Both the position numbers and the translations under genes were made by a program. A stretch of DNA of 64,000 nt from Carettochelys insculpta. Its lineage: Eukaryota; Chordata; Testudines; Carettochelyidae. The notes under the pieces are model-generated. The model was given only the letters and a program-made list of their open reading frames with translations. It ran no database searches and was not told where the DNA came from. Of the stretch, positions 1 to 10,508 are shown piece by piece. Numbering within the stretch: the stretch's first letter is position 1; the number at the start of each line of letters is the position of its first letter. The stretch covers positions 248,728,501 to 248,792,500 of the forward strand of contig NC_134137.1 of the NCBI RefSeq assembly GCF_033958435.1, written 5' to 3'.

Positions 1-58
1 CTTCCTGTCACACAGTTCATTGTTCTCCCGGCCACTACTACAATTCCACAACACACAG

Positions 59-177
59 ATGTATCAGATGTCCTGTTGGAACCTACCAGCCTGAATTTGG
101 TCAAAATTACTGCATTAGCTGCCCTGGGAATACAAGTACAGATTTTGATGGCTCTACTAATGTTACACACTGTAAAA
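59..177 (+). CDS. SCUBE1: SCUBE1 exon encoding the last cysteine-rich (ephrin-receptor-like) repeat
   Basis: Internal exon of SCUBE1, a secreted or surface-attached signal peptide-CUB-EGF protein. A polypyrimidine-containing acceptor ends ...acacacag at 58 and a GTAAGT donor starts at 178. The exon encodes 39 codons plus one split base at each end. The peptide opens [18 protein letters not shown] and ends [10 protein letters not shown], with the C-x2-C and paired-cysteine spacing of the ephrin-receptor-like (TNFR/GCC2-GCC3-like) repeats that sit between the spacer and the CUB domain. The following exon continues in frame straight into CUB. N-T-S and N-V-T are potential N-glycosylation sites. 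SCUBE2 and SCUBE3 are similar here; the SCUBE1 call rests on the close match to the SCUBE1 C-terminus as I know it and on the adjacent TTLL12. The earlier exons lie left of the window. Confidence 0.93.
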
Positions 178-1316
178 GTAAGTTCTATGTGTAGTTCTAT
201 GTTCTATGAAACATATATGTTCTGTATGTGTTTTCTATATGTTGGGATTGATTGAACTCGGAATACTAATAGCTCAGACATTGGTGTGTTCAGAATCTAG
301 ATCTGAACCTGAAAGTTGCAAATAATTCCACTCATCACCAGAACTGATTCTGAAATTTTACAGTGGAAGAAAACAACATCAAAAGACTGAGAACAAAATC
401 CAGAAAAGAAGGCCTGCATTAGTTTAATTTGGAATTGTACAGATTAGAATTTAACAACGAGTTTCCATAAATATTCTAGGTCATGCAAGTTTTGCAGTGA
501 CTCATGATCCTGTGAGTATCTGTAGAGCTAAAATAATTGAAAATGGAGTTATTGCCATTAATCATAATGAAATACTGTGAGACAGTCACTCATTCATGAA
601 CACGTCACTGTCTGCATGTTGTAAATGCTCCATAATCTTTGACTACAGTGAAATCCACACTCAGAATCTCCTAATATAGGCAGGTCTTTGTCTTAAATTA
701 CCACTTTAAACTGTCCCCAAGGAGTCCACTACAATTTTACTTGACCTTTAAAAGTGGTTTCTTCTAGACAAGCAAATTTTACTGATCCCTTGTGTGTTCA
801 TTTAAGATAGTTTCATGGTAATTACTAGATTGCATATGTCTTCTGAACTATGCATTAGTTTATGTCAGTCATAAGTTTTCACTCATTGTATGATGTGTAA
901 TCTTTGATGTTCTTGGTCATTTCAAATGTAGTTAGAGTAAATTAGATATTTGCCTGTAATTAGGAGCAGTATGACAATTGTGAAATAAAGTGATTCAATT
1001 ATTTTTCCTCCCTGCATTGATCTCTCTTCTCCCTGCACTTTCTCATCCTTCTCTAGCATCTAAAATAAGCAGTCCTGTGGCACCTTAGAGACTAACAAAT
1101 GTATTAGATCATGAGCTTTCTTGGCTCAACCTCACGTATTCAGACAAAAAATGGAGAGGAAAAACAGAATCCCAGGTTTTATATGCGGGGGCAGGGAGAA
1201 AAGAATAAAAAGTGGGTTACCTGTCACTAGTAGGACCAGTTAATATTTGCTGTGACAGATCCAAACAACTAAAAAGATATTTCAAAGCACAAATGCTGAC
1301 TTACATTTCTTCGCAG
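178..1316 (+). other. SCUBE1: SCUBE1 intron, mostly AT-rich unassigned sequence
   Basis: GT..AG intron of 1.1 kb. Apart from the Penelope-like 3' fragment listed separately near 1065-1135, I recognise no repeat or gene in it. Confidence 0.85.
1065..1260 (-). mobile_element. Penelope-like element, 3'-end fragment
   Basis: The stretch AGCAGTCCTGTGGCACCTTA, then GAGACTAACA and GAGCTTTC at about 1068-1120, is the same terminal sequence seen at the left ends of the longer Penelope-like copies at 42583 and 53317 and in the short insertions at 17916 and 42845. The element therefore runs on the minus strand and is truncated to its 3' end. The right limit (about 1260) is a guess from where recognisable sequence fades. 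No target duplication was found. Confidence 0.6.
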
Positions 1317-1514
1317 ACCAGCACTGTGGAGGGGAGCTTGGAGATTATACAGGCTATATAGAGTCTCCCAATTACCCTGGCGATTACCCAGCTAATGTTG
1401 AATGTATTTGGAATATAAATCCACCACCAAAGAGGCGAATACTCATTGTGGTTCCTGAGATATTTCTTCCAATTGAAGATGAATGTGGTGATGTTTTAGT
1501 AATGAGAAAAAGTG
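1317..1514 (+). CDS. SCUBE1: SCUBE1 exon encoding the first two thirds of the CUB domain
   Basis: Exon with acceptor ...cttcgcag at 1316 and donor GTAAGT at 1515; it joins the previous exon inside a codon (phase 1) and encodes 65 whole codons. The peptide starts [20 protein letters not shown] and contains the CUB hallmarks: the first cysteine (QHCGG), a G-x-I-x-S-P-x-Y-P segment, the second cysteine in VECIWNI and the third in [12 protein letters not shown] domains are two-sheet beta sandwiches that mediate protein and ligand binding; in SCUBE proteins this region contributes to binding of BMP and hedgehog-family ligands. No frameshift or stop is seen. The fourth CUB cysteine comes in the next exon, as expected. 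Confidence 0.95.
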
Positions 1515-1784
1515 GTAAGTTGCCAGTCAGAGCCATTTAAATGTTTACATCAAAGTGTGATGTGGGGAAGGTCCATATGGAATGGACAAAGTCCAAAAAT
1601 AATTTTTCCATCAGCTCAGCCCAATATTATTACAAGTGCTTTTCAGTGAATTGGCACAGCAACTTGTGGCTAGTGCTGAAACAAATTTAACAATAAAGTC
1701 AATGTCTTAATTATCATCAGAAAGTATCTCCAATGAATCAGAAGGCACATAATGTAGTCTTGTCTAACTAGACCCTTAGGAGTG

Positions 1785-1850
1785 CAAATCACTGTACTTC
1801 CATTGAAATCACTGGAGCTATGCCAATTTACACCAGCTAAGGATCTGACC
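1785..1850. repeat. Ancient amniote interspersed repeat (CATTGAAATCA / TTTACACCAGCTAAGGATCTG motif)
   Basis: The segment contains TTCCATTGAAATCACTGGAG, then GCCAATTTACACCAGC and AAGGATCTGACC. I recognise this word order as a short repeat common in turtle, bird and crocodilian genomes. Related pieces occur at 3985-4045, 21040-21140 and 21505-21600. Confidence 0.5.
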
Positions 1851-1989
1851 AATCATCTCTAACATTATTCTCATGAGTTTTCAGTTCAAGTGTTAAATAT
1901 GTACAGTAATGAAGAAGGAGGTTGTTAATTTAATGGAACATTGTAATGTTTCCCAAAGCTTGCCTGGAACTTCTGTTTGGCCCATAGAT

Positions 1990-2213
1990 ATATTCCCTCT
2001 GGGAGTGGAGGTTGTGAGGATCCTGAGGTAGTGGACTCCCTGTGTGGGGCGGTCTTCTGTGAGAAACAAGTGTGCTGAAGGCTCAGAGAGATGTGATTTC
2101 AGGAGGTGGAGTGGCCTATGGCTTAACCCCCTAAGAAGGACTGTCATATACTGAAGGGCTGCATAGAGCCACAAGACAGCACAAGTCCTATGAGTCTGTG
2201 ACCCCAGTATAGC
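1990..2213 (-). repeat. Unidentified 224-bp repeat, left arm of an inverted pair
   Basis: The reverse complement of this segment closely matches 2486-2709 along its whole length, with scattered substitutions and small length changes (for example in the C-run near 2650). One end reads GCTATACTGGGGTCACAGAC in element orientation. Both copies hold a similar short open frame, which I take as a by-product of the shared repeat and not as a gene. The family is unknown to me; an LTR or a DNA-element end are both possible. Confidence 0.7.
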
Positions 2214-2485
2214 TGTTCAGAGCTCTCCCCAAGTTTTCAGTTTCTGTTTACCTTGTTAACTTTCTAAAAGTGCTAAGAGATACCATGTGTGAAAGACGTG
2301 ATTTTTAAATCAGCAGTATTGAGTAGCCCTCTATTTTAATTAATAGAATGGTTTCAACAGCTTTTGATACTAAAGGACTTACATTCACAGTCCTGTATCT
2401 CTGATTAATGCAAAGTTCTTTCCTACTCTTTTTAAAGAGAATGATGATATAATTAATCAGATCATTTGATAAGAGCCAAAAAATT

Positions 2486-2709
2486 GCTATACTGGGGTCA
2501 CAGACTCATAGGACTTGTGCTGTCTTGTGGCTCCATGCAGCCCTTCAGTATATGACAGCCCGTCTTAGGGGGTTAAGCCATAGGCCACTCCACCTCCTGA
2601 AATCACATCTCTCTGAGCCTTCAGCACACTTGTCTCTCACAGAAGACCCCCCCCACAGGGAGTCCACTACCTCAGGATCCTCACAACCTCCACTCCCAGA
2701 GGGAATATT
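2486..2709 (+). repeat. Unidentified 224-bp repeat, right arm of an inverted pair
   Basis: Inverted partner of 1990-2213, separated from it by a 272-bp spacer. It begins GCTATACTGGGGTCACAGAC and ends at GAGGGAATATT. The two arms could form a long hairpin in single-stranded DNA or pre-mRNA of the SCUBE1 intron. The sequence continues beyond the match to about 3413 without a recognisable end, so this arm may be part of a longer element. Confidence 0.7.
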
Positions 2710-3984
2710 GCCACCCTGATCTCTAGTCTAGAGTTTTTCTCAGCCAAACTAAACAAAGGGTGTGTTGAGCATCTGAACACAGCATAGGAAATTATCAGCA
2801 CCTCAGACCTAACGTCCCTCAGCACAGTACATCTAGGTCTCTTCTGTATCCAGTTCGATTCTGGCTGCTCTCTCTCCCCAGTCCAGAAACCTCCTCCTCC
2901 TAGTTGAGCATCTAATACCACTTTCCCACAAGCCCCACCTCTCTCCTTTGTCTTCTGACCCAAGTAAAGAGGTCTCCTGGACCTCCTCTCCTCTCAGATA
3001 CTCCTTTCATCCATCCTTTGTTTCCCCATTTGCTGGAATAAGCTGGTCAGGACACCAGGATCCACTCTCCTCAGCCCATTGTCCACCAACTTCTGTAGTC
3101 ACCAAGTCACTAGTTGCTGGGGTATCTATTTTCCAGGCTGTTGTTCAGAATCCCAGCTACCGGGCAAGGTCACAGCTGTCCTCTGTAATAGCCAACTCAC
3201 TCCCTCACCACTTCATCAAATAAGTAATACCAATGGAAGTGAGTCCCACGCACTCTGCATACAAACCATTGGAAAAAAAGAACCAAGAAGATTTCCTGCT
3301 TTATCACATCTAGCTCAAGGGTCCATCAGGTCTTCCAAGAGTGTTGAATGCTGGAGGCTTCACAGGAAAACCCCTTCACTGCAAATAATGCTGTTATAGG
3401 AACAGCAACCCTAAAACACAGAAGGAAATATCTCATGACCCTGTCTACACTAGTGATCAGCTCATGTCCAGAAGTAGGAGAATAGTTCTTCAAGTGTTTA
3501 TCCTAGCTCATGTAACTTTTTACATGCTATTTTGACTGTGTAAGTAAGATTAGGATGGTCTGAGTTATGTTCTTCGAGCAGCATTTCAACCATTTTATTA
3601 GAATACAGTGTGTTCTCCCCCAGATTACAACCTCTTACCTCTATCTTACCTCTGTTCTGTAGTGACTTCATAAAAAAAAGAAAAAATACTATGTAAGCAA
3701 AAATCAATTTACTCTAATCCAGAATATCAAATTTGTATATGCTAATCTTAGTTGTATGGTTAATATAAAACATCACTACACGGTGGAGTTAAGTCTGTTG
3801 GGAGCTTTCACTGTGCAATTCCATACTTTAGCATGTTTTGCTTTCTCATATTGCAATTTGCCTCTGAAGTTCTTGGCTTGTTTGGGAGATAATTGCCCTA
3901 TTCCTGTGATGTTGTTGTCCTTAAATTATTTATAAGTATGCAGTCTTAACTCCAGTTTAACAGTGGTTCTGTCTGGGAAAACAT

Positions 3985-4045
3985 TCAGATCACCCTGAAG
4001 TCAATAAAACTGTTTACACTAACTTCAGTAGGAGCTGGATCAGCC
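3985..4045. repeat. Ancient amniote interspersed repeat fragment
   Basis: CTGAAGTCAATAAAACTG followed by TTTACACTAACTTCAGTAGG and AGCTGGATCAGCCCC. It has the inverted GAAGTCA / TGACTTC core typical of a short palindromic repeat abundant in sauropsids. Confidence 0.45.
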
Positions 4046-4924
4046 CCATAAAACCTAATCCTTTTGTAAAACTTATTACAGTAAGCTATTTTCCTGTATT
4101 ATCCTGTGGATATGAATTCTCCACATCACTTTTAAACTAGGTAAAAGGGCCTAATTTTTAAACACTGGCTTCATTTTAGGGTTACAATCTGTCATGTTAT
4201 TTCTAGGAGCTGAGGCACTGTCACAGCTTCCTATGGTGTTTGTGGGGTCCTTTCTATTTCCCCCCCAATATCAGTTGTAATTTGATATTGCACTGTAGCG
4301 TGATGATGTATTGCTCTAATGTGATGGCCAATCTGGTGCAATCAAACTAGCTTCAAATGTTGCGAGTCTTATGAGCTCGTCTTTGAGTGTAAGCTTTTTG
4401 GGATAGAGAGAACCTCTTTCCAAGATGTTTTGTTAGTATTAAGTATAACGGGCCCTACCCACTTGGCATATAAGTAATAACAATTACAACTAGTTGGAAA
4501 TTGTTTCATGAAACAGCATTTTCTGACAAAAAAGCTGTTGAGTCAAAATCAAAATGTTGCATATGGTCAAGTCAACTTTGATACAATTTTTGATAGAAAA
4601 ATTACTAAACAATTTATGTTTGAAATGGGATATTTTATTGGGACATTTTTATTTTATTTTGATATTTCTGTTTCATTTTGGCTATAGTATTTAATATGTC
4701 ATATATATTGAATATCATGTCACACTATTTTGGTAGTGAAACAAAATGTTTAGATAATGTGGCTTTGATGCCTCTGAAGCATCCATTTCCGAATTTCCAT
4801 TGCAAAAAATATTTCAAAATTTCAACTTTTCATCCAGATATGGGTCAAAAATATATTTCAAAATGTCAGACTTCCCCACGGGATGGAGATTCCATTTTTG
4901 ATCATTTCTAATCAGAGTAATTTA

Positions 4925-5321
4925 GGCTGTAGCCACACTAGCCCCCCTCCTTTCAGAAGGGTCATGTTAATGAGGGATTTTTAAAGATGCTAATGAGTCG
5001 CTGATATGAATATACAGTGTCTCATTAGCATAATGGGGGTCACGCGTGATTTGAAAGTGCCGCTTTTGGAACACACGCCACCTGTGTAGCCAGGGCCCTT
5101 TTGAAAGGACCCCCCCTGACTTCAAAAGCCCCTTCTTCCCAAAACCAAATAGGTAGCAGCACATGGGTAGCAGTGTGCCAAAAGTGGCGCTTTTGAATTG
5201 CGCACAGCAACCATTATGCTAATGAGGTGCTGTATATTCATGTCAGTGCCTCATTAACATCTTCTGAAATCCCTCATTAACATGCCCCTTCCGAAAGGCG
5301 AGGGCTACTGTGGCCACAGCC
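4925..5321. mobile_element. Palindromic non-autonomous DNA transposon (fold-back MITE)
   Basis: Long terminal inverted repeats: the left end reads GGCTGTAGCCACACTAGCC and the reverse complement of the right end reads GGCTGTGGCCACAGTAGCC. The arms continue inward as CATGTTAATGAGGGATTT against AAATCCCTCATTAACATG. The element is flanked by TA on both sides (4923-4924 and 5322-5323), compatible with a TA or TTA/TAA target duplication. There is no coding capacity. Relatives with similar ends lie at 7669, 10069, 12637 and 62183. Confidence 0.75.
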
Positions 5322-5572
5322 TAATGTTGCATACTGCTGCCTGCTTACTAGCCCCACCTGGAGACAGAAAGGAAGAGTTGCCCCTAGTCTGGAGAAAAGC
5401 TTTCTCCTTATGCACAGAAAATGATGGCATGCCTTCTATCCCCAGAATATCACTTTCTTAAAGGGAAAATATGGGTGGATGAGTGGGCTATTAGTTGACA
5501 GCCCTATCTCCAGAGAAGGACAAGGAAATGTGATGTTACAAAGATTGTTTATTTATTTAATTAATTTTCTAG

Positions 5573-5725
5573 CATCCCCTACGTCAATTACCACGTATGA
5601 AACATGCCAGACTTATGAGAGACCAATAGCATTTACCTCCAGATCACGAAAGCTATGGATTCAATTCAAATCAAATGAGGGAAACAGTGGCAAAGGATTT
5701 CAAGTCCCCTATGTGACATATGATG
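5573..5725 (+). CDS. SCUBE1: SCUBE1 exon encoding the end of the CUB domain
   Basis: Exon with acceptor ...ttttctag at 5572 and donor GTAAGA at 5726; both junctions split a codon after the first base. It encodes 50 whole codons, opening [20 protein letters not shown], which supplies the fourth CUB cysteine (YETCQTY). It continues with [20 protein letters not shown], a typical closing CUB strand, and [12 protein letters not shown], the G-F-x-x-x-Y signature found at the end of CUB domains. Spliced to the neighbours, the CUB domain has four cysteines in the standard order. The sequence is almost unchanged from mammalian SCUBE1 as I remember it, consistent with strong purifying selection. Confidence 0.95.
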
Positions 5726-6878
5726 GTAAGATTGGAGTAATTTTCTGTCTCTGAGTTAATTTCTGAATGTAGAAGTATGTGTATCTAAATCTACTTTGTA
5801 CTGAGTAAAGGGGGAAAATGGAAAGCATAAAGAATTTGATGTGACTCAGTTTTGGTGTTTTGGTGGATTATTCTAGTGCTAACCATCAATAGTTTTGGGT
5901 CTTCTTCCAAGGTTTTTCCTATTTTTTTTAGGTTTGTACTGGTGATTAATTAAAAATTTTAATCCTTGCTGCAATGAAATATATACAGAGCCCTGAACCT
6001 GCTACCTTTAAAGCCAGTGATCATAATGATGATGAGATTACTATTGATAATAGCTCTTTGTTTATATAGGAAGTCCATCCATGAAGGCCTATTGGTGCCC
6101 AGCAAAATATAATTAAAAATATGAGTTTGTTGAAAAAGAAAGCCAGCATAGACAAATAATTTCCATGAAAATCTCCAATAACTAACCAGCTCTCATTTGC
6201 AATGTACAATAAAGAAAATCGTGAGCAACATTCATAAAACTAACCAAAGTCTTGATCGTCATCTGGAAATATGTCAAAGATATTTTAAATTTCCTTTTAA
6301 AAATATGGAGGAATTTCATAATTAGTGCACCTCATTTCCCAAACACTAATGCAATTTGCTGAATTGTTAGTCTATCTGGAATTAGTCTGGGCTGGGGGAG
6401 CAAAGTGACATAATGGTTAAAATATCATCTTGAGGCACATGACTAGGAGTCAGAAGACATCAAGTCTGTTCCTGGCTGTGCCACTGGTTTCCCATATAAC
6501 CTTGGCAAGTCACTTATCATCTCTGTGTCTCAGTTTCTTTATCTGTACAAAGGTGGATAATATTACTTATCATCCTTGTCATCAACCATGAGCTCAGTGC
6601 CCATTGGTGTTTCCTGCCTTATAATGGTTTTGTGAAGCTAAATTAGCATAAATAAACCTGAGCACCTCAATTGGAAGGCCATATAGAGCTCAAACTATAA
6701 ACCTGATCGTATTAAATTGCAGTGGTATTGGAGACACTGAAAGAGTATAGAACTAAATTTGTTCTCAGATGCTTTCTAGCTAGTTAACAGTTGTCTGGAT
6801 ACTAATCTCTGTGATGGAAACTCAACTGTCACCATGGCAACTGTTGCTTACCAGCCCCTTTACTTTTTTATTTTTCAG
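5726..6878 (+). other. SCUBE1: SCUBE1 intron with one MIR copy
   Basis: GT..AG intron of 1.15 kb. It contains a MIR SINE at about 6405-6600; I recognise nothing in the remainder. Confidence 0.85.
6405..6600 (+). mobile_element. MIR SINE
   Basis: Contains the MIR landmarks in order: GTGACATAATGGTTAAAATA, GACTAGGAGTCAGAAGAC, a GGCTGTGCCACTGG block, the core CTTGGCAAGTCACTTATCAT, and CTCTGTGTCTCAGTTTCTTT with TATCTGTACAAAGGTGGATA. MIR is an old tRNA-derived SINE spread through amniotes. It is fairly intact here for its age. Confidence 0.9.
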
Positions 6879-6958
6879 AGGATTACCAACAACTGATAGA
6901 AGACATTGTTCGAGATGGACGATTATATGCATCAGAAAATCATCAAGAAATTCTAAAA
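6879..6958 (+). CDS. SCUBE1: SCUBE1 penultimate exon, linker after the CUB domain
   Basis: Short 80-nt exon with acceptor ...tttttcag at 6878 and donor GTATGT at 6959. It takes one base from the preceding exon (gat g|ag gat) and ends on a codon boundary. The peptide is [20 protein letters not shown] followed by NHQEILK, a predicted helical, mixed-charge stretch that follows the CUB domain in SCUBE family members. The exon is intact. An 8.9-kb intron separates it from the terminal exon. Confidence 0.95.
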
Positions 6959-7668
6959 GTATGTCCACATTCTTTTAGCTAAGCAAGGCCAACTTTTCAG
7001 TTTACTGACACACATGTAGAATATGTTAGTGCTATGGTAAGAGTCCCAGTTCTAGCAACGCAGTATCTGTCAGTCACCATGTTCAGGAATTAGAGTAATC
7101 ATTTCCAAAGCTTCTGTTTTTTATTACAATCTAGCTGCAATCAGTTAAGAACAAAATTCTACTCTGAGATTCACACAGTGGATCTCAGAACCAATATTTT
7201 TCTTTCTTAACATGCATAGCCATGAAAAATATTGGAATTCAAATTAGCAGGTAAGGAGGAGGCAATTTATAAAGACTTGTTAATGTCTGTGTAATTCTTT
7301 ATACTTAAACTTAAAGAATGAAACTGCCAAAAAAGAAAAAGCAAATAGAACATTTTACAAAGAGCTTCTCCTGTGTGTACCTTAGTACAGTCAGCTTCTG
7401 AATGCCCTGCATGTAGCCCATGTGTTAATGGGATCAAGCTGCAGAATTTCAGCCCAAATTTTAAATACTGTGAACGGTTAGGTCTGGTGTTTGGATCCCA
7501 TGATTTGGTTTAGATCCATCCTAGAGACATGATGGAAGTGCTACACGGGGTTTAGAATCGCTGGGTATATCAAGATACCAGTAGGGGAGTGGCTATACAA
7601 ATGAGCTGATGCTAGATCACTCTGGTGGTGACTGTGCAAATACTTTGTTAAGCCTTCCGATAGGCCAA

Positions 7669-8060
7669 GGCTGTTTACACACCACAGGCTCGGGTTGTGA
7701 TTCCCAGCTTATTTTCACATATTCCCGCTAGCATGGTGAGAACTACCACAAATATGAATAACTGTGTAGCCGCAGTAGCACTTGCAGCAGCAGCTGCAGC
7801 ATGACAGCTATGCCAGGTGCAAACTCATCTGAACTCTGTGGGTGTGGACTCAACAGGTATCCCCAGGATTCGAGTAGGTTTGTACTGCGTGCGGAAGAGC
7901 ATGCAGCTGCCGTTCATGCTCAGCACAGATGGGTCATCCTATTGCTGCCCAGGCTACCGTGGCTGCACTATTTAGACTCACCCGACCTCGCAATCAGCTG
8001 ACGAGAGCATATTTACACAAGCTGGGAATCATGCTCCGAGTCTGTAGTGTGGATATAGCC
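7669..8060. mobile_element. Palindromic non-autonomous DNA element
   Basis: Left end GGCTGTTTACACACCACAGG, with TGATTCCCAGCTT further in, matches the reverse complement of the right end, GGCTATATCCACACTACAGA with the same TGATTCCCAGCTT block. The arms are imperfect and the centre carries CAG/GCA-rich sequence (7785-7800). The terminal GGCTRTRTCCACAC form ties it to the clan seen at 4925, 10069, 12637 and 62183. No clear target duplication. Confidence 0.65.
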
Positions 8061-8850
8061 CCTGTGTGAACTAGATATTTCTAGAAGCCTGAGCAGACGC
8101 AGAAGGAGCTGAGTGTTCATGCGCTTAGTGAACGTGCTAAACCTTCTCGCTAGCTAGCCTGTCTGCTGCATGCCTTCTAAATGTTACATTACTGGCTGAT
8201 ACAGAGACAATCATTTATACAACAGGATGATGAAACACACACACTATATACAGTCACTGGCAGAATGAGGTTGACCTTGTCTCCCTCAGTAGGGAAAACT
8301 CGGAGCTTGTACACATTTAAATCTGGTTTTCAAAGTGCTGAGTATTTGCAGCTCCAGTTGAAGTCCATGCCACCTGCTCAGCAGCTTATAAAATGAGGCC
8401 CTTCGTGCGAGGATTGCCATGGACATAGGCCATGAGAGAAGTGCAGCAGGGCCCAGCTGGAATGATTTACTTCATCTTCCAGGAAACTATAAGATGTATG
8501 GTTAGAGAAGTCTGATGGTTTGATCTAGCCTAAATTAATGTCCAGATTCACCCTGGGGAAGCTGAAATTCCTAAGTCATTTCTTTCACATGTTGTTGTGC
8601 TTGGACAATGCCATTCTTTCTGCTTCAGTTCTTCCACAAATGCTGCTGTTCTTCCCCCTCTGCAACAACCCTCCCTTTGGGATTAATTCAGAAACTAACT
8701 ATGAGAAGCCACTTGTCTTACAATTTATCCCCCTCCTTTCTGAGGCTCATCTGGCATGTCACATGTAGCTTTGAATCAACTGGATACACGTCGGCAACAC
8801 CTGTGTGGCTTGCCATGCCTATAAATTAGATTGGATTGAATTGGCTACTG

Positions 8851-9190
8851 CAGGGGTGAGCAACGTGGGGGGTGGGCCTCCTCGGGGGGGGCATGAAATT
8901 TTGAAAGGCGGGTGCAGCACGATTGGCTGCTGGGTCTCTGGCTCATCCATCTCATTACAAAGTTGAAATATGTCACCGTTTTTATGTGTGTAGTCACTTT
9001 TATATACCAATTAATACCATTTTAATACCGTTCTGCAGACTTATTTTCTCACATGTGCTGAAAGGTTTTTTTTCCTCATATGAACATAACTGAAATTTCC
9101 ATTTGTTTGGATTACATTAGACAGGCTGAGGGGCCCTGCCAACTGCAGGGAAGAAAAGTGGGGCCCGACTTAAAAAATTTGCTCACCCCA
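8851..9190. mobile_element. Non-autonomous hAT-type element
   Basis: Starts CAGGGGTGAGCAAC and ends TTTGCTCACCCCA, a terminal inverted repeat of about 13 bp of the CAGGGGTGRGCAA type used by hAT elements. The interior is G-rich (8865-8890) with no coding capacity. The 8-bp flanks GGCTACTG and GGTTAAAG are not a convincing duplication, so the copy is probably old. Confidence 0.6.
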
Positions 9191-9224
9191 GGTTAAAGAC
9201 CACTAATTTCGCATCTATTTAAGG

Positions 9225-9345
9225 CTACTATTCAGCAAAGAACTTAAGACTGTAACTAACTTTAAGCGGGAATGGTCTCATTGATTTTAACAGGACTACT
9301 CATATGCTTAAAGTTGAGTATGTGCTTATTATGGACTGTATCAAG
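9225..9345. repeat. Ancient palindromic amniote repeat
   Basis: TTCAGCAAAGAACTTAAGAC, then CTAACTTTAAGC and GTCTCATTGATTTTAACAGG, then ACTCATATGCTTAAAGTTGA. The halves mirror each other around the CATTGATTTTAA centre. I recognise this pattern as a repeat shared by birds, crocodilians and turtles. Confidence 0.5.
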
Positions 9346-10068
9346 ACAAAATGAGGTTCTCAGTTATGTATGAATATATTAGTAGAAAACTTAATCTGTC
9401 AGGAAAAGGTATTGTTTGAACAGCACTCTTAATTGCAAAACTGGCACTTGTTTAAGTGAGTCACAGAGCTATATTTATTTAAATGTAATAAATTGTCTTT
9501 TCAAACAATTGTCTCAACAAGATTCACCCACATCTCACACTGCTAAAAAAGTGATTTTTTTTGAAGATAGATAAGGAATGGTTGGAAGCCACAGCAAACA
9601 AAGTGACACAGTGAGCAAACTCAGTGTTTTGCTTTACAAATCAAAGCCTGTAGGAGTAAATGTGTGGCCTGGAGTGATAGGAATTATTATGCCAGAAAAA
9701 AGGAAGAGAGTGCAAAGGCCAAACCATTGTTATAGATGTGGTGAAAACCCCTGTCATATGTTTAACAAAACCATGTCTTACAGTCTCCAGGCAAATTGCT
9801 AGAAGCTGCCAAAATCTGTAGTTCCATCTTCCTAAGCATTTTAATTATTATGATTGTATCTCCCCCCAGAGGTATCTTTTGTATATTACAACCTGCGTGC
9901 AATGACTTAAAGCAATAAATATTTCTGAAGCTTTATGAAAAGTTGTTGTTGTAGATATTCAGCTACAATCTCTCAAACATTAATAACACTAGTTTTGAAC
10001 ATACAAGTAAATTAGGTTTGTGTTACTTCCATCTACTTTGATTAATTTTGTTTCTGTTACTTCTTTGT

Positions 10069-10272
10069 GGCTGTGTCTGCACATGGTAATCAGCCTGAGC
10101 AGAGAATACTAATGAAGTGCTGTGATGAATATGGCTAATTATCCCTGCGGCAACTCTGAAGTTGCAAACTTCAAAGCTCCGACATGCCGTGTAGCCAAAG
10201 GCACTTTGAAGTACCCATGCAACTTCAAAGTGCCCTTATTCCCAAAAAATGGGAGCTAGTGTAGACACAGCC
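10069..10272. mobile_element. Short fold-back DNA element
   Basis: Left end GGCTGTGTCTGCACATG; the right end, CTAGTGTAGACACAGCC, is its inverted counterpart. Inside are mirrored AACTTCAAAG and CTTTGAAGT words. At 204 bp and without coding capacity it is MITE-like. It is the clearest example of the GGCTGTGTCTACAC-type terminus outside 12637-13046. Confidence 0.7.
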
Positions 10273-10508
10273 TCTGTGTTGTGCATTTGATCACAGACTG
10301 TGCCAGGTGACACCATCCAACAAAGGCTGCTGAAATCAGACAAGGTCAATCTGAATCAGATGTATTGTGACCTTTAACCACTGTTGTAAATTGGTGTTGT
10401 TGGTACTTTTGCACATCAGTTTGCCTGTTCATATTCAGATGTCTAAATCTGTTTTTTCCCCCCATTAAAAAAGGGAAAAAGGGTTCTTTCGAAGATGGGG
10501 TTGACTTT

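Larger units (their letters stand above)
1515..5572 (+). other. SCUBE1: SCUBE1 intron carrying an unidentified inverted repeat pair and a fold-back DNA element
   Basis: GT..AG intron of 4.1 kb. Listed separately: an old amniote repeat (1785-1850), an inverted pair (1990-2213 and 2486-2709), another old repeat (3985-4045) and a palindromic DNA element (4925-5321). The segment 2710-3413 follows the right arm directly and reads like repeat-derived DNA of lower AT content, but I cannot assign it. Elsewhere I see only AT-rich unique-looking sequence. Confidence 0.8.
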
